Source of the DNA: Pseudomonas sp. LBUM920
GTDB lineage: Bacteria; Pseudomonadota; Gammaproteobacteria; Pseudomonadales; Pseudomonadaceae
Direction: 5' to 3'
Assembly: GCF_003852315.1 (NCBI RefSeq)
Contig: NZ_CP027762.1
Location: forward strand, 3,577,501-3,641,500
Length of the DNA: 64,000 nt
Positions 50,852-60,090 of this stretch are shown one piece after another; the stretch's first letter is position 1; each line of letters opens with the position of its first letter. Under the pieces are notes generated by a model. It was not told the origin of the DNA. It saw only the letters and a program-made list of their open reading frames with translations, and made no database searches. The position numbers and the translations under genes are program-made.

Positions 50852-51553
50852 GTGATCAGCACCTCAACCGTCGTCAATTCAGTCGTAGAAAAACTGCGCG
50901 CCGCACTCAAGCGTGGCCAGTGGCGGCGTGGCGAAATGCTGCCCGGCCAGCGTGAACTGGCCGAGCAGATGGGCATCAGCCGCCCGAGCCTGCGCGAAGC
51001 GGTAATCGTGCTGGAAACCCTCGGCCTGGTGCGCTCGATGCCCGGCAAGGGCGTGGTGGTATTGGAAACCAGCGTCAGCGAGCCGCACGCCAGCGACGCC
51101 GTGGCCGACGCCAGCCTCGAAGATATCCTGCAACTGCGCTACACCCTCGAGCCCTTCATCGTCGGCCTGGTCGCCCAGTCCATCAGCAGCAAAGAAGTCG
51201 GGCAACTGCGGCTCACCTTGATGGACATGCGTGAAGCCCTGGATGCCGGTGACGCCGAAGCCGGCATGAATGCCTACATCGGCTTTCACGAAGAACTGTT
51301 CGCCCTCACCTCCAACCCGATCTTTCAAAACGTGGTGCAACAGACCAGCAACGCCCTCAAGCAAAGTGCCCAGGTGCTGCGCAACTCGCCCGAACATTTG
51401 GCCGAACGCCTGCAGGAAAACGAAGCCGTGGTGCGCGCCATCCGCAACAAAAACAGCGCCCTGGCAAGTGCCGAGATGCGTCGGCACATCCTCCAGGAGG
51501 GCCTGCGCATGGGCATCCGCTTGAACATCCCGGACGACCATCTGGGCAGCTGA
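50852..51553 (+). CDS. FadR/GntR-family regulator (FCD domain), first of two
   Basis: A 233-aa regulator with an N-terminal GntR wHTH (VNSVVEKLRAALKRGQWRR, LPGQRELAEQMGISRPSLRE, GKGVVVLE) and an FCD C-terminal domain (LEDILQLRYTLEPFIVGL, AYIGFHEELFALTSNPIF). FCD proteins bind carboxylates with a metal ion. The GTG at 50852 was chosen: AAGGAG lies upstream, and the conserved HTH begins soon after. It lies just after the dicarboxylate symporter and directly before a second FCD regulator, and probably controls transport or metabolism of an organic acid. Confidence 0.88.
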   Translation: MISTSTVVNSVVEKLRAALKRGQWRRGEMLPGQRELAEQMGISRPSLREAVIVLETLGLVRSMPGKGVVVLETSVSEPHASDAVADASLEDILQLRYTLEPFIVGLVAQSISSKEVGQLRLTLMDMREALDAGDAEAGMNAYIGFHEELFALTSNPIFQNVVQQTSNALKQSAQVLRNSPEHLAERLQENEAVVRAIRNKNSALASAEMRRHILQEGLRMGIRLNIPDDHLGS

Positions 51554-51570
51554 TTTTTTGGAGACCGGCC

Positions 51571-52257
51571 ATGACCGCCCACGCGCTGCAACGCGATCCC
51601 ATTCTCCCGGCCCTGCGCCTTGTGGCCGGTAAAAAGCCCTCGGTGGACGACATCTACCCGCGCTTGTTTGATGCCATCCTCGAACAGCGCATCGCCCCCG
51701 CCAGCCGGTTTACCGAAGAAGGCCTGGGCGAAACCTTTGGTGTGAGCCGCAGCGTGATTCGGCGCGTACTGGCCAAGCTGTCCCATCAGCAAGTGATCAT
51801 CCTGCGTCCCAACCAGCGCGCCCAAGTGGCCGCGCCGGACGCCCAGCAGACGCGGCAGATTCTGGAAGCGCGGCGAATGACGGAAGTGACCGTGGTGCAG
51901 CTGGCCTGCGACCAGGCCACGCCCGCGCACATTCGGCAGCTACGTGAGTTGATCGCCCGTGAACGTGATTGCATCGACCGCGACCAGCGCGCAACGGCGA
52001 TTCGACTGTCCGGGGAGTTCCACCTGCAATTGGCCGCAATGGCACACAACGCGCCCCTGGCGCAGTTCCTCAATAGCCTGGTGCCGTTGACCTCATTGAT
52101 CATTGCCCAATACGAGGCACACGCCTGCACGTACTGCGCGTGGCAGGAGCATGTGGCGATTGTGGATGCGCTGGAACAACGCGATGTGAACCGCGCAATC
52201 GGCCTGATGACCCAGCACCTGGATCATCTGGAGGCAAAATTGCTCACACTCGACTGA
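51571..52257 (+). CDS. GntR-family regulator (FCD domain), second of two
   Basis: A 228-aa regulator of the same superfamily but a different branch: wHTH with IYPRLFDAILEQRIAPASRF, GLGETFGVSRSVIRRVLAKL, and an FCD-like part with EARRMTEVTVVQLACD and SGEFHLQLAAMAHNAPLAQF. It overlaps nothing and begins 17 bp after the first regulator, with GGAG before the ATG, so they are co-transcribed. Having two divergent FCD regulators in tandem is unusual. Confidence 0.88.
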   Translation: MTAHALQRDPILPALRLVAGKKPSVDDIYPRLFDAILEQRIAPASRFTEEGLGETFGVSRSVIRRVLAKLSHQQVIILRPNQRAQVAAPDAQQTRQILEARRMTEVTVVQLACDQATPAHIRQLRELIARERDCIDRDQRATAIRLSGEFHLQLAAMAHNAPLAQFLNSLVPLTSLIIAQYEAHACTYCAWQEHVAIVDALEQRDVNRAIGLMTQHLDHLEAKLLTLD

Positions 52258-52287
52258 CGCTCGCCACCGCGTCGGTTGCCTGCGGCA

Positions 52288-52866
52288 TCAGGTGTCTTCT
52301 CGCGTGATCCACTTGGGCACCTTGGGCGCCTGGTAACTCAACACGGCGGCCAGCAAACGCTCCACGTTCGGTTCCACGATCAGCATGTTGCGGTGCACGG
52401 GTTTTAGAAACGCCTCACTGACAACCGAGTCGAGAAACGTGGCCAGGCCGTCGTAAAAGCCGTTGATGTTCAGCAGAGCGCACGGTTTTGCGTGCTGGCC
52501 AAGTTGCGCCCAGGTCCAGACCTCAAACAACTCTTCAAACGTGCCGATGCCGCCGGGCAACGCGATAAAGCCGTCGGAAAGCTCGGCCATCAGCGCTTTG
52601 CGCTCGTGCATGGAGCTGACGATCCGCAAGTCTTTGAGGCCGGTGTGCGCCAGTTCCTTCTCGGCCAGAAACGCTGGCATGACCCCGATCACTTCACCGC
52701 CATTGGCCAGCGCGGCGTCAGCCACCGCCCCCATCAAGCCGACCGAGGCGCCACCGTAGACCAGGCCGATACCCGCCTTGGCCAGCGCCTCACCCAACTG
52801 AGCCGCCATTTGCGCATACACCGGCAATCGGCCCGGGCTTGAACCCGAGAAAATACAAAGTCGCAT
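52288..52866 (-). CDS. LOG family protein (TIGR00730, cytokinin-riboside phosphoribohydrolase type)
   Basis: A 192-aa Rossmann-fold nucleoside-monophosphate phosphoribohydrolase. It shows LCIFSGSSPGRLPVY, GIGLVYGGASVGLMGAVADA and the signature PGGIGTFEELFEVWTWAQLG. Such enzymes release free bases from nucleotide ribosides; in bacteria they act on AMP or related compounds and in plants make cytokinins. The start at 52866 is the natural one. It is not part of a visible operon; the GntR gene ends 30 bp away, convergent. Confidence 0.92.
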   Translation of the reverse strand: MRLCIFSGSSPGRLPVYAQMAAQLGEALAKAGIGLVYGGASVGLMGAVADAALANGGEVIGVMPAFLAEKELAHTGLKDLRIVSSMHERKALMAELSDGFIALPGGIGTFEELFEVWTWAQLGQHAKPCALLNINGFYDGLATFLDSVVSEAFLKPVHRNMLIVEPNVERLLAAVLSYQAPKVPKWITREDT

Positions 52867-52993
52867 ACACCCTCACTTGATCTGATTGTGTTGAGCACAG
52901 CGCTCATTTAACCACGCCACATCCCACGAGCAGAATCAGCGTTACCGGCCACCTTAAGCAGTACAGCGTAGATCGATCGCACAAAGATCCATT

Positions 52994-53079
52994 GTAGGAG
53001 CTGGCTTGCCTGCGATAGCGGTGGGTCAGTTTGCACATCTTTCACTGAAAGACCGCCATCGCAGGCAAGCCGCCCCCAC
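52994..53079. repeat. REPIN downstream of the NAD-GDH gene
   Basis: Left arm GTAGGAGCTGGCTTGCCTGCG, right arm CGCAGGCAAGCCGCCCCCAC with decay at its end. Confidence 0.85.
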
Positions 53080-53115
53080 GTGTGGCCAAGGGTGTTTGGT
53101 CAATCGTGGCGAAAC

Positions 53116-53150
53116 AAAAAGCCCCCGTCTCTCACGAGACGGGGGCTTTT
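53116..53150. terminator. Strong bidirectional terminator after the NAD-GDH gene
   Basis: GCCCCCGTCTC (53121-53131) pairs perfectly with GAGACGGGGGC (53136-53146) around a four-base loop, flanked by five A on the left and four T on the right. It can end the leftward gdhB transcript. Confidence 0.93.
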
Positions 53151-53164
53151 GTTTTACCGCAGGA

Positions 53165-56100
53165 TCAAGCCGGTTGCAGCACCGACTGACCGCTCAACGC
53201 CAGGTCCAGCAGTTCACGGTTGGCGACTGCATACATGGCGTAGTCCGTGCCGACCGCAGCACGAATTTCCACCATCATGGCGCGCCAGCGATCAGCCATG
53301 TCCTGATGCTGCTCAAGCCACAGGGCCACACGGGCTTCCATGTCGTGTGGCGCGTCGGCCATTTGCAGAACAGCGATGGTGATCGCGCGTTGCTGCCAGT
53401 CCACGTCATCGCGGAAGGCTTCGCGGGCCGCGGCCTGCCAGTTGTTGGCCACCGGCAGATCGCTGATCTGCTGCAAGTACCATGGCAAGTCCAGGGCGCT
53501 GCCGACGGCGAAGTAGGCCTTGGCCACTTCGGCGGCGTCATGCCCGGTCACGTCGGCGGCTTCGATGATTGGCAGCAGGGTGTACAGGTGAGTCGTGCCT
53601 GCAACCATGCGCGCCAACAACTCTGGCACACCCGCTTCGGTGTAGGCCTGGTAGCGGTTCTGCCAGCCTTCACGGGTCGGGCCTTCCAGCAGTTCGTCGA
53701 GCTTGAGGCCCAACGCGGCCAGGTGCGGACCAAAGTGCGCGGTGTCACGGCCAGCATCCTGCTCGTTGCGACGGCTGCGCAGGAACCAGCGCGTGGCACG
53801 GCGGCCCAGACGCATCAGCTCGTCCATCAACTCCAGTTGCACGTCAGCGGAAACCTGGTGGTCCAGGGCTTCGATCTGACGGAACCAGTGCGGGAGGTGG
53901 AAGATGTCACGCACGATCACGTAGGCACCGGCCACGTTCGCCGGGCTCATGCCGGTCGACTCTTTGAGCCGCTGCACGAAGGTGATGCCCATGTGGTTGA
54001 CCAGATCGTTGGCGATCTGGGTGCTGACGATCTCGCGCTTGAGGCGGTGGCGACGCATGGCTTCGCCGAACTTGGCGACCAGGCTCGGCGGGAACGCGGT
54101 CTCCATGTCACGGGTCAGGTAATCGTCATCCGGCACCAGCGACTTGAGCAGGGCTTCCTTGAGGTCGATCTTGCTGTAGGAGATCAACACCGACAGCTCC
54201 GGACGGGTCAAGCCCTTGCCGTTGGAGGCGCGCTCGGTGAGCTGCTCCTCGGTCGGCAGGTACTCGATGGCGCGGTCCAGCTTGCCACGGCCTTCCAGGT
54301 CGCTCATCAGACGCTTGTACTCGGCAGCACGCTCGTAGGCACGGCGCGCAGCCAGGGACAGGGCCTGGGTCTGCTTGTAGTTGTTGCCCAACACCAGGTT
54401 GCCGACTTCGTCGGTCATGCTCGCCAGCAGCTGGTTGCGCTGCTTGTCGGTCATGTCACCGGCCTGCACCACTTCGTTGAGCAGGATCTTGATGTTCACT
54501 TCGTGGTCGGAGCAGTCCACGCCACCGGCGTTGTCGATGAAGTCGGTGTTGGAACCGCCGCCATTGAGGCCGAATTCCACACGGCCCAGTTGGGTCATGC
54601 CGAGGTTACCGCCCTCGCCCACTACTTTGCAGCGCAGCTCGTTGCCGTTGACACGCAAGGCGTCGTTGGCCTTGTCGCCCACGTCGGCATGGCTTTCGGT
54701 GCTGGCCTTGACGTAAGTGCCGATGCCGCCGTTCCACAACAGGTCTACCGGCGCCTTGAGCAAGGCGTTCAGCAGCTCGGTCGGGGTCAGCTTGTCGGCC
54801 TGGATGTCGAAGCGTTCTTTCATCTGTGGCGAGATGGCAATGCTTTTCGCGCTGCGCGAGAAGATACCGCCGCCTTCGGACATGATGCTGGTGTCGTAGT
54901 CGATCCAGGCCGAACGCGGCAGCTCGAACAAACGCTTGCGCTCGACGAAGCTGGTCGCCGGGTTCGGGTTTGGATCGATGAAGATGTGCAGGTGGTTGAA
55001 GGCCGCGACCAGTTGCAGCTTGTCGGACATGAGCAAGCCGTTACCGAACACGTCACCGGCCATGTCGCCGACGCCGACCACCGTGATGCTGTCTTCCTGC
55101 ACGTTGATGCCGCGCTCACGGAAGTGACGCTGCACACCCACCCACGCGCCCTTGGCGGTGATGCCCATTTTCTTGTGGTCGTAACCGGCCGAACCACCGG
55201 AAGCAAACGCGTCGCCCAGCCAGAAGCCGTAGTCGATGGCGATGCCGTTGGCGATGTCGGAGAAGGTCGCAGTGCCCTTGTCCGCTGCCACGACCAGGTA
55301 CGGGTCATCGTCGTCATGACGCACGACGTTGGCCGGCGGCACCAGGGCGCCGTCTTTCAGGTTGTCGGTGATGTCCAACAGGCCCGAGATGAAGATGCGG
55401 TAGCAGGCGATGCCCTCGGCCGCGATTTCGTCGCGGGTGCCGCCCAATGGCAGGCGACGCGGCAGGAAGCCGCCCTTCGCGCCCACGGGCACGATCACCG
55501 AGTTTTTCACTTGCTGGGCTTTTACCAGGCCGAGCACTTCGGTACGGAAGTCTTCTTCACGGTCGGACCAGCGCAGGCCGCCACGTGCCACGTTGCCAAA
55601 GCGCAGGTGCACGCCTTCAACACGCGGCGAGTACACGAAGATTTCAAACTTCGGCACCGGCTTGGGCAGCTCAGGAATCGCGCGTGGGTCGAACTTGAAG
55701 CTGAAGTACGACTTGTTCTGGCCGTTGGCGTCGGTCTGGTAGAAGTTGGTCCGCAGGGTGGCCTTGATCAGGTCCAGGTAGCGACGCAGGATGCGGTCTT
55801 CGTTGAGCACCTGAACGTCGTCCAGGGCAGTCAGAATCGCTTGTTCCAGGCGTTGCTGCTTGTCTTCCAGGTCATCGGCGGTGAGCTTGCGCGCCAGGTA
55901 GAAGCGCGTCTTGAACAACCGGGTCAACTCGCGGGCGATGTCGGTGTGGTTATTCAGGGTGCTGGCGATGTAACCGAGGTCGAAGCCCAGGCGGATCTGC
56001 TTGAGGTAACGCGCGTAGGCACGCAGCAGTGCCACGTCGCGCCACGGCAGGCCAGCAGTCAGAACCAATCGGTTGAACGCATCGTTTTCGGCATCGCCGT

Positions 56101-58033
56101 GCACGATGTGCACGAACGCGTCCTGCAGGGTGTCATTGAGCTGCTGAATATCCAGGTTCACGCCTTCGGCAGCGATAAAGGCGAAATCGTGAATCCAGAA
56201 CTCGCGGCCATTGGCATGGCGCAGGCGGTACGGGAATTCACCCAGCACGCGCAGGCCAAGGTTTTCCAGGATCGGCAACACGTCGGACAGTGCCAGCGGC
56301 GTGTCAGCGTGGTAGAGCTTGCAATGCAGCTCGCGCTGGCCGGAGACCTGGCCCAGCGGCTGGTAGAAGCTCATCACCAGCGGGTTGGCTTCGGTCAGGC
56401 TGTTCAGGTGCTGCATGTCGACCACGGCCGAATGCGCGGCAAAACGCTCGCGGTAGCCGGCCGGGAAGCCTTTCGGGAAGTCCGCCAGCACGTTGGTGCC
56501 CTGGGCTTCGCCGAAGCTTTCGACCACAAGGCTGGAGTAGTCGTCCTGCCAGCTGCGGCAGGCTTGCACCACTTCTTTTTCCAGTTGCAGCGGGTCGATG
56601 TCCAGGCGGTTCTTGGGGTCAACCCGCAGAATCAGCTGTACGCGTGCCAGCACGGACTCGGAGAAGAAGGTCCAGAATTCGCAGTCCGAGGCTTTCAGGC
56701 GATCCATCAGCACTTGCTGGATCTTCTGGCGCACTTCGGTGGAATAGATGTCGCGCGGCACGTAGGCCAGGCAGTAGCAGAAACGACCGTACGGGTCTTT
56801 GCGCAGGAACACGCGGATCTTGTTGCGTTCCTGGATCTGCACGATCGACATCACGGTGCTGAACAGTTCGTCGACCGGGGTCTGGAACAGGTCGTCACGC
56901 GGCAGCACTTCAACCACTTGAGCAAGCTCTTTGCCCAGGTGAGCCTTGGGTTGGAAACCCGAACGGCGTTCGATTTCCGCGACCTTGCGACGGATGTACG
57001 GAATCACTCGCACGCTTTCGCCGTACACCGAGGAGGTGTAGAGGCCCATGAAGCGGTGTTCCTTGATGACCTTGCCATCAGCGTCGATCTCGCGGATCGA
57101 CACGTAGTCCGGGTACGCCGGGCGATGCACGCGGCTTGGGTGCGCGGCCTTGGCGAACGACAGCACGGTCGGTTCACGCAGGTAGGCCACGGCGTAGTCT
57201 TCGATGCGCAGGTCTTCGGCGGTGAGGCCGGCACGCAGCAGCTTGGTCAGACCGAGGAAGGAATTGGCGTCATATTCGATATGACCGCCGTCCGCCTCGT
57301 CACGTACCACGAACTCTTCATAGCCCAGGAAGGTGAAGTGGTTGCCCACCAGCCATTCGAGGAAGTTCTTGATCTCGGCTTTTTCTTCGCCGTCGATGCT
57401 GAACTGGCTGGCGTCGATACCGGCCAGCAGGTCCTGGACCTTGGCTTTCATCGGTTCGAAATCAGCCACGGCCACGCGCACTTCGCCCAGCACCTGCTCA
57501 AGCTCTTTGCTCAGCACGTTGAGTTCGGCGGCATTGGCGCAGCGGTCGATTTCCAGGTACATCAGCGATTCTTGCTGAATGCCTTTGCCCTGGGTGCCTT
57601 TAGGCAGGATTTCCAGCAACTCGCCCTTGTTGCCACGGCGCACGCTGAGCACGGTGGTTTGCAGGGTGTGAATGCTGTAGCCACGACGGTTCAGCTCGGT
57701 ACGCACCGAGTCGACCAGGAAGGGCAAGTCATGGTGCAGCACTTCGACCGCGGTGTGCGTCGATTGCCAGCCATGACGTTCGTAATCGGGGTTGTAGACC
57801 CGCACCTGCGGTTGGGTGTGATCAAAGCGCTCAAGCAGGCGCCAGGCAGACAAGGTGCAACCGGCCAGGTCGGAAAGGCGACGTTGGGTCAGTTCGTCCA
57901 GGGAAATGATGCCGAAAAATTGTTCAGCAAACAGCGCCACTTGTGGCAGTGCCTGTTCACTGATGTGCTGCGCCAGTGCCGCTTGCAGTTGATGCTGGAA
58001 GTCGGCCTTGCTGGCTGCGGTGAAGAACGCCAT
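53165..58033 (-). CDS. gdhB: NAD-dependent glutamate dehydrogenase, large (180-kDa) type
   Basis: A 1622-aa homohexameric enzyme oxidising glutamate to 2-oxoglutarate and ammonia with NAD+. The N-terminal half carries ACT-like regulatory regions (HHDLPFLVDSVRTELNRRGY, YLAYVPRDIYS-like text). The catalytic GDH domain in the middle includes EVFVYSPRVEGVHLRFGNVA-type text, GGLRWSDREEDFRTEVLGLV, the substrate and NAD-binding stretches VGAKGGFLPRRLP and VGVGDMAGDVFGNGLL, then LLWNGGIGTYVK. The length matches P. aeruginosa GdhB. Its ATG has GGAG upstream. It appears monocistronic, ending at a strong terminator. It is a catabolic enzyme of arginine and glutamate use. Confidence 0.96.
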   Translation of the reverse strand: MAFFTAASKADFQHQLQAALAQHISEQALPQVALFAEQFFGIISLDELTQRRLSDLAGCTLSAWRLLERFDHTQPQVRVYNPDYERHGWQSTHTAVEVLHHDLPFLVDSVRTELNRRGYSIHTLQTTVLSVRRGNKGELLEILPKGTQGKGIQQESLMYLEIDRCANAAELNVLSKELEQVLGEVRVAVADFEPMKAKVQDLLAGIDASQFSIDGEEKAEIKNFLEWLVGNHFTFLGYEEFVVRDEADGGHIEYDANSFLGLTKLLRAGLTAEDLRIEDYAVAYLREPTVLSFAKAAHPSRVHRPAYPDYVSIREIDADGKVIKEHRFMGLYTSSVYGESVRVIPYIRRKVAEIERRSGFQPKAHLGKELAQVVEVLPRDDLFQTPVDELFSTVMSIVQIQERNKIRVFLRKDPYGRFCYCLAYVPRDIYSTEVRQKIQQVLMDRLKASDCEFWTFFSESVLARVQLILRVDPKNRLDIDPLQLEKEVVQACRSWQDDYSSLVVESFGEAQGTNVLADFPKGFPAGYRERFAAHSAVVDMQHLNSLTEANPLVMSFYQPLGQVSGQRELHCKLYHADTPLALSDVLPILENLGLRVLGEFPYRLRHANGREFWIHDFAFIAAEGVNLDIQQLNDTLQDAFVHIVHGDAENDAFNRLVLTAGLPWRDVALLRAYARYLKQIRLGFDLGYIASTLNNHTDIARELTRLFKTRFYLARKLTADDLEDKQQRLEQAILTALDDVQVLNEDRILRRYLDLIKATLRTNFYQTDANGQNKSYFSFKFDPRAIPELPKPVPKFEIFVYSPRVEGVHLRFGNVARGGLRWSDREEDFRTEVLGLVKAQQVKNSVIVPVGAKGGFLPRRLPLGGTRDEIAAEGIACYRIFISGLLDITDNLKDGALVPPANVVRHDDDDPYLVVAADKGTATFSDIANGIAIDYGFWLGDAFASGGSAGYDHKKMGITAKGAWVGVQRHFRERGINVQEDSITVVGVGDMAGDVFGNGLLMSDKLQLVAAFNHLHIFIDPNPNPATSFVERKRLFELPRSAWIDYDTSIMSEGGGIFSRSAKSIAISPQMKERFDIQADKLTPTELLNALLKAPVDLLWNGGIGTYVKASTESHADVGDKANDALRVNGNELRCKVVGEGGNLGMTQLGRVEFGLNGGGSNTDFIDNAGGVDCSDHEVNIKILLNEVVQAGDMTDKQRNQLLASMTDEVGNLVLGNNYKQTQALSLAARRAYERAAEYKRLMSDLEGRGKLDRAIEYLPTEEQLTERASNGKGLTRPELSVLISYSKIDLKEALLKSLVPDDDYLTRDMETAFPPSLVAKFGEAMRRHRLKREIVSTQIANDLVNHMGITFVQRLKESTGMSPANVAGAYVIVRDIFHLPHWFRQIEALDHQVSADVQLELMDELMRLGRRATRWFLRSRRNEQDAGRDTAHFGPHLAALGLKLDELLEGPTREGWQNRYQAYTEAGVPELLARMVAGTTHLYTLLPIIEAADVTGHDAAEVAKAYFAVGSALDLPWYLQQISDLPVANNWQAAAREAFRDDVDWQQRAITIAVLQMADAPHDMEARVALWLEQHQDMADRWRAMMVEIRAAVGTDYAMYAVANRELLDLALSGQSVLQPA

Positions 58034-58513
58034 CTGTGGTACTCCGCTTGGGCTTGTTATTGATGGAAGCGTCGCGTGTTATCCCCTTGCGGGGAGACCG
58101 TCAGCTCTGTTCGCGGTCTACAGTAACGAATTCAGAGTGACAGGTGGGTGAAGCTGGACAAGACAATGAGGTCACATACAACTTCCATAAGATGTACATC
58201 GTGCAGGGCGACGGTACGACGGGCAGGTCAGACTCCCGGCACAGGGCACATCCGTTGCGCAGCTTAACGAGTGTAGGAAGACAGCTGCTTGCGACGCTGC
58301 GACATATTCGGTCATCGGTACGCAGGCTTGGGGTTGCGACTTGAGCAACCCGGATTTTTGCGAAGAAAAACCGCCTGTTTTCAAGCCCGCGAGTACCGAA
58401 AATGACTGGTATTGCCCATCAGGTCATGCACTGGGTTTGACACACGATGCAGCACAAAATTCGCGGCGATGGCACAATTGGCGCGCTGCGCCCTCCCCCA
58501 GACAGGATTTCCC
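58034..58513. other. 480-bp gap upstream of gdhB: no gene seen
   Basis: This stretch holds the promoters of the leftward gdhB and the rightward small gene. A GGGTTGC/GCAACCC stem (58331-58351) followed by GGATTTTTG is a weak terminator-like hairpin. I see no convincing gene, repeat or RNA gene in it. Confidence 0.6.
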
Positions 58514-58867
58514 ATGCTGCAACTGAACACTGACGCACTGATGGCCACCCCGTGCGACGAAGAAGAAGACAACATGGCCATGCTCTGCTGCCACGGCAAA
58601 AACGGCGAGATGTTCATGCTCACCCGTTACCCGGATGAAGAGGAAGTAGAACTGACCTGGGATTACGAGCCGTCGACCCTGGATGGCCTGAAAGTCACGC
58701 TGAGCAGCACGACGTTGCGGGTGGAGTTGGCTGCGGGCGATGCCGATGCGCTGGGGGGCAAGGATCATCTGGAAATTCTCCACAGCACCGCCGCGTCGGA
58801 TTTGGCTGAAGTTGAGGAAACCTTGCAGAACATTCTTAAGGGCACTGGTACGTTCACGCGAATCTAA
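58514..58867 (+). CDS. Small acidic hypothetical protein
   Basis: A 117-aa acidic protein I do not recognise. It begins MLQLNTDALMATPCDEEED and has CCHGKNGEMFMLTRYPDEEEVELTW, followed by a segment with DHLEILHSTAASDLAEVEETL. It has no signal peptide or membrane helix. The composition is rich in Asp/Glu with three or four cysteines and methionines, which suggests a soluble cytoplasmic protein, perhaps metal-binding. The start at 58514 is preceded by AGGA. The frame upstream to 58412 looks random. A variant REPIN separates it from the MoxR operon. Confidence 0.7.
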   Translation: MLQLNTDALMATPCDEEEDNMAMLCCHGKNGEMFMLTRYPDEEEVELTWDYEPSTLDGLKVTLSSTTLRVELAAGDADALGGKDHLEILHSTAASDLAEVEETLQNILKGTGTFTRI

Positions 58868-58886
58868 GCTGCACCAACGATCAAAT

Positions 58887-58973
58887 ATGGGAGGGGGCTT
58901 GCCCCCGATAGCAGTCGATCAGTTATAGATGTATAAACTGATGCACCGCTATCGGGGGCAAGCCCCCTCCTAC
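58887..58973. repeat. Variant REPIN (GGGGGCTTGCCCCC type)
   Basis: The arms read GGGAGGGGGCTTGCCCCCGAT and ATCGGGGGCAAGCCCCCTCC, distinct from the GTGGGAGC[G/T]GGCTTGC arms elsewhere in the window, so it represents a second REP sequence group. Confidence 0.85.
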
Positions 58974-59125
58974 ATTGGCGCCGTTCCCATACAAATTTCC
59001 TACAAGATTTGCCAAAAATACCCGTCACGCCGTTAGTCGCCACCCCCCTCGATGCATTAAAGTAAGCGCCCCAGGCCCGGCGTTTTTATCAACGCCCGGC
59101 CTCATCTCTCCAGGAACCGTCATCG

Positions 59126-60085
59126 ATGGAACATCGTGAAGCGCTGCTCGCGCTGCGAACTTTTCTTTCTACGCAGATTCTCGGCCAGGAAAAACTCATT
59201 GATCGCTTGCTGATCGCCCTGCTGGCCGACGGCCACATGCTCGTCGAAGGCGCACCGGGCCTGGCCAAGACCAAGGCCATCAAAGAGTTGGCTGAAGGCA
59301 TCGAAGCGCAGTTCCATCGTATCCAGTTCACCCCCGACCTGCTGCCCGCCGACATCACGGGCACCGAGATCTATCGCCCGGAAACCGGCAGTTTCGTGTT
59401 CCAGCAGGGGCCGATCTTTCACAACCTGGTGCTGGCGGACGAAATCAACCGCGCACCGGCCAAGGTGCAGTCTGCATTGCTCGAGGCCATGGCCGAGCGC
59501 CAGGTCAGCGTGGGCCGCAGCACGTACGACCTGTCGCCGCTGTTTCTGGTGATGGCCACGCAAAACCCCATCGAGCAGGAAGGCACCTACCCACTGCCCG
59601 AAGCCCAGCTCGACCGTTTCCTGATGCACGTCAAGATCGGCTTCCCGGACGCCGCCGTCGAACGGCGCATCCTGCAACAAGCCCGCGGCGAAGCCCTCAA
59701 CGGTGAAACCAAACCCGAGCGCCGCGTCAGCCAGCAGGCGATCTTCGCGGCGCGCAAGGAAATCCTCGGCCTGTACATGGCCGACGCGGTGGAGGAATAC
59801 CTGGTGCAACTGGTCATGGCCACCCGCACCCCGGCCAAGTTCGACCCGGAGATGGCCGAGTGGATCGCCTACGGCGCCAGCCCACGTGGGTCCATCGCCC
59901 TCGACCGTTGCGCGCGTGCCCACGCCTGGCTGGCCGGGCGCGACTTTGTGAGCCCGGAAGACATCCAGGCGGTGCTGTTCGACGTGCTGCGCCATCGCAT
60001 TATCCTGTCGTTCGAAGCGGAAGCGGCCGGCATCGACCAGGACCGTGTGGTGCAACGCATTCTCGACGTCGTTGCCGTCGCTTGA
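59126..60085 (+). CDS. MoxR family AAA+ ATPase
   Basis: A 319-aa AAA+ chaperone-like ATPase. Walker A is VEGAPGLAKTKAIKELAEG, Walker B is LVLADEINRAPAKVQSALLEAM, followed by sensor text FLVMATQNPIEQEGTYPLPEAQLDRF. MoxR proteins mature or assemble metal or membrane complexes together with VWA-domain proteins. It heads a five-gene operon (DUF58, DUF4381 and two VWA proteins), matching the Bat-type arrangement in Pseudomonas. The ATG at 59126 has a CAGGAAC ribosome site. Confidence 0.93.
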   Translation: MEHREALLALRTFLSTQILGQEKLIDRLLIALLADGHMLVEGAPGLAKTKAIKELAEGIEAQFHRIQFTPDLLPADITGTEIYRPETGSFVFQQGPIFHNLVLADEINRAPAKVQSALLEAMAERQVSVGRSTYDLSPLFLVMATQNPIEQEGTYPLPEAQLDRFLMHVKIGFPDAAVERRILQQARGEALNGETKPERRVSQQAIFAARKEILGLYMADAVEEYLVQLVMATRTPAKFDPEMAEWIAYGASPRGSIALDRCARAHAWLAGRDFVSPEDIQAVLFDVLRHRIILSFEAEAAGIDQDRVVQRILDVVAVA

Positions 60086-60090
60086 ACCCC

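Noticed and set aside
53006..58063. A 1685-codon open frame antisense to gdhB
   Set aside because: GC-rich codon bias keeps the opposite frame open; the sense frame is a well-known enzyme, and the antisense product resembles nothing I know.
58331..58360. Terminator upstream of the small acidic gene
   Set aside because: The seven-base stem is followed by GGATTTTTG, too weak to call, and no gene ends there on the plus strand.
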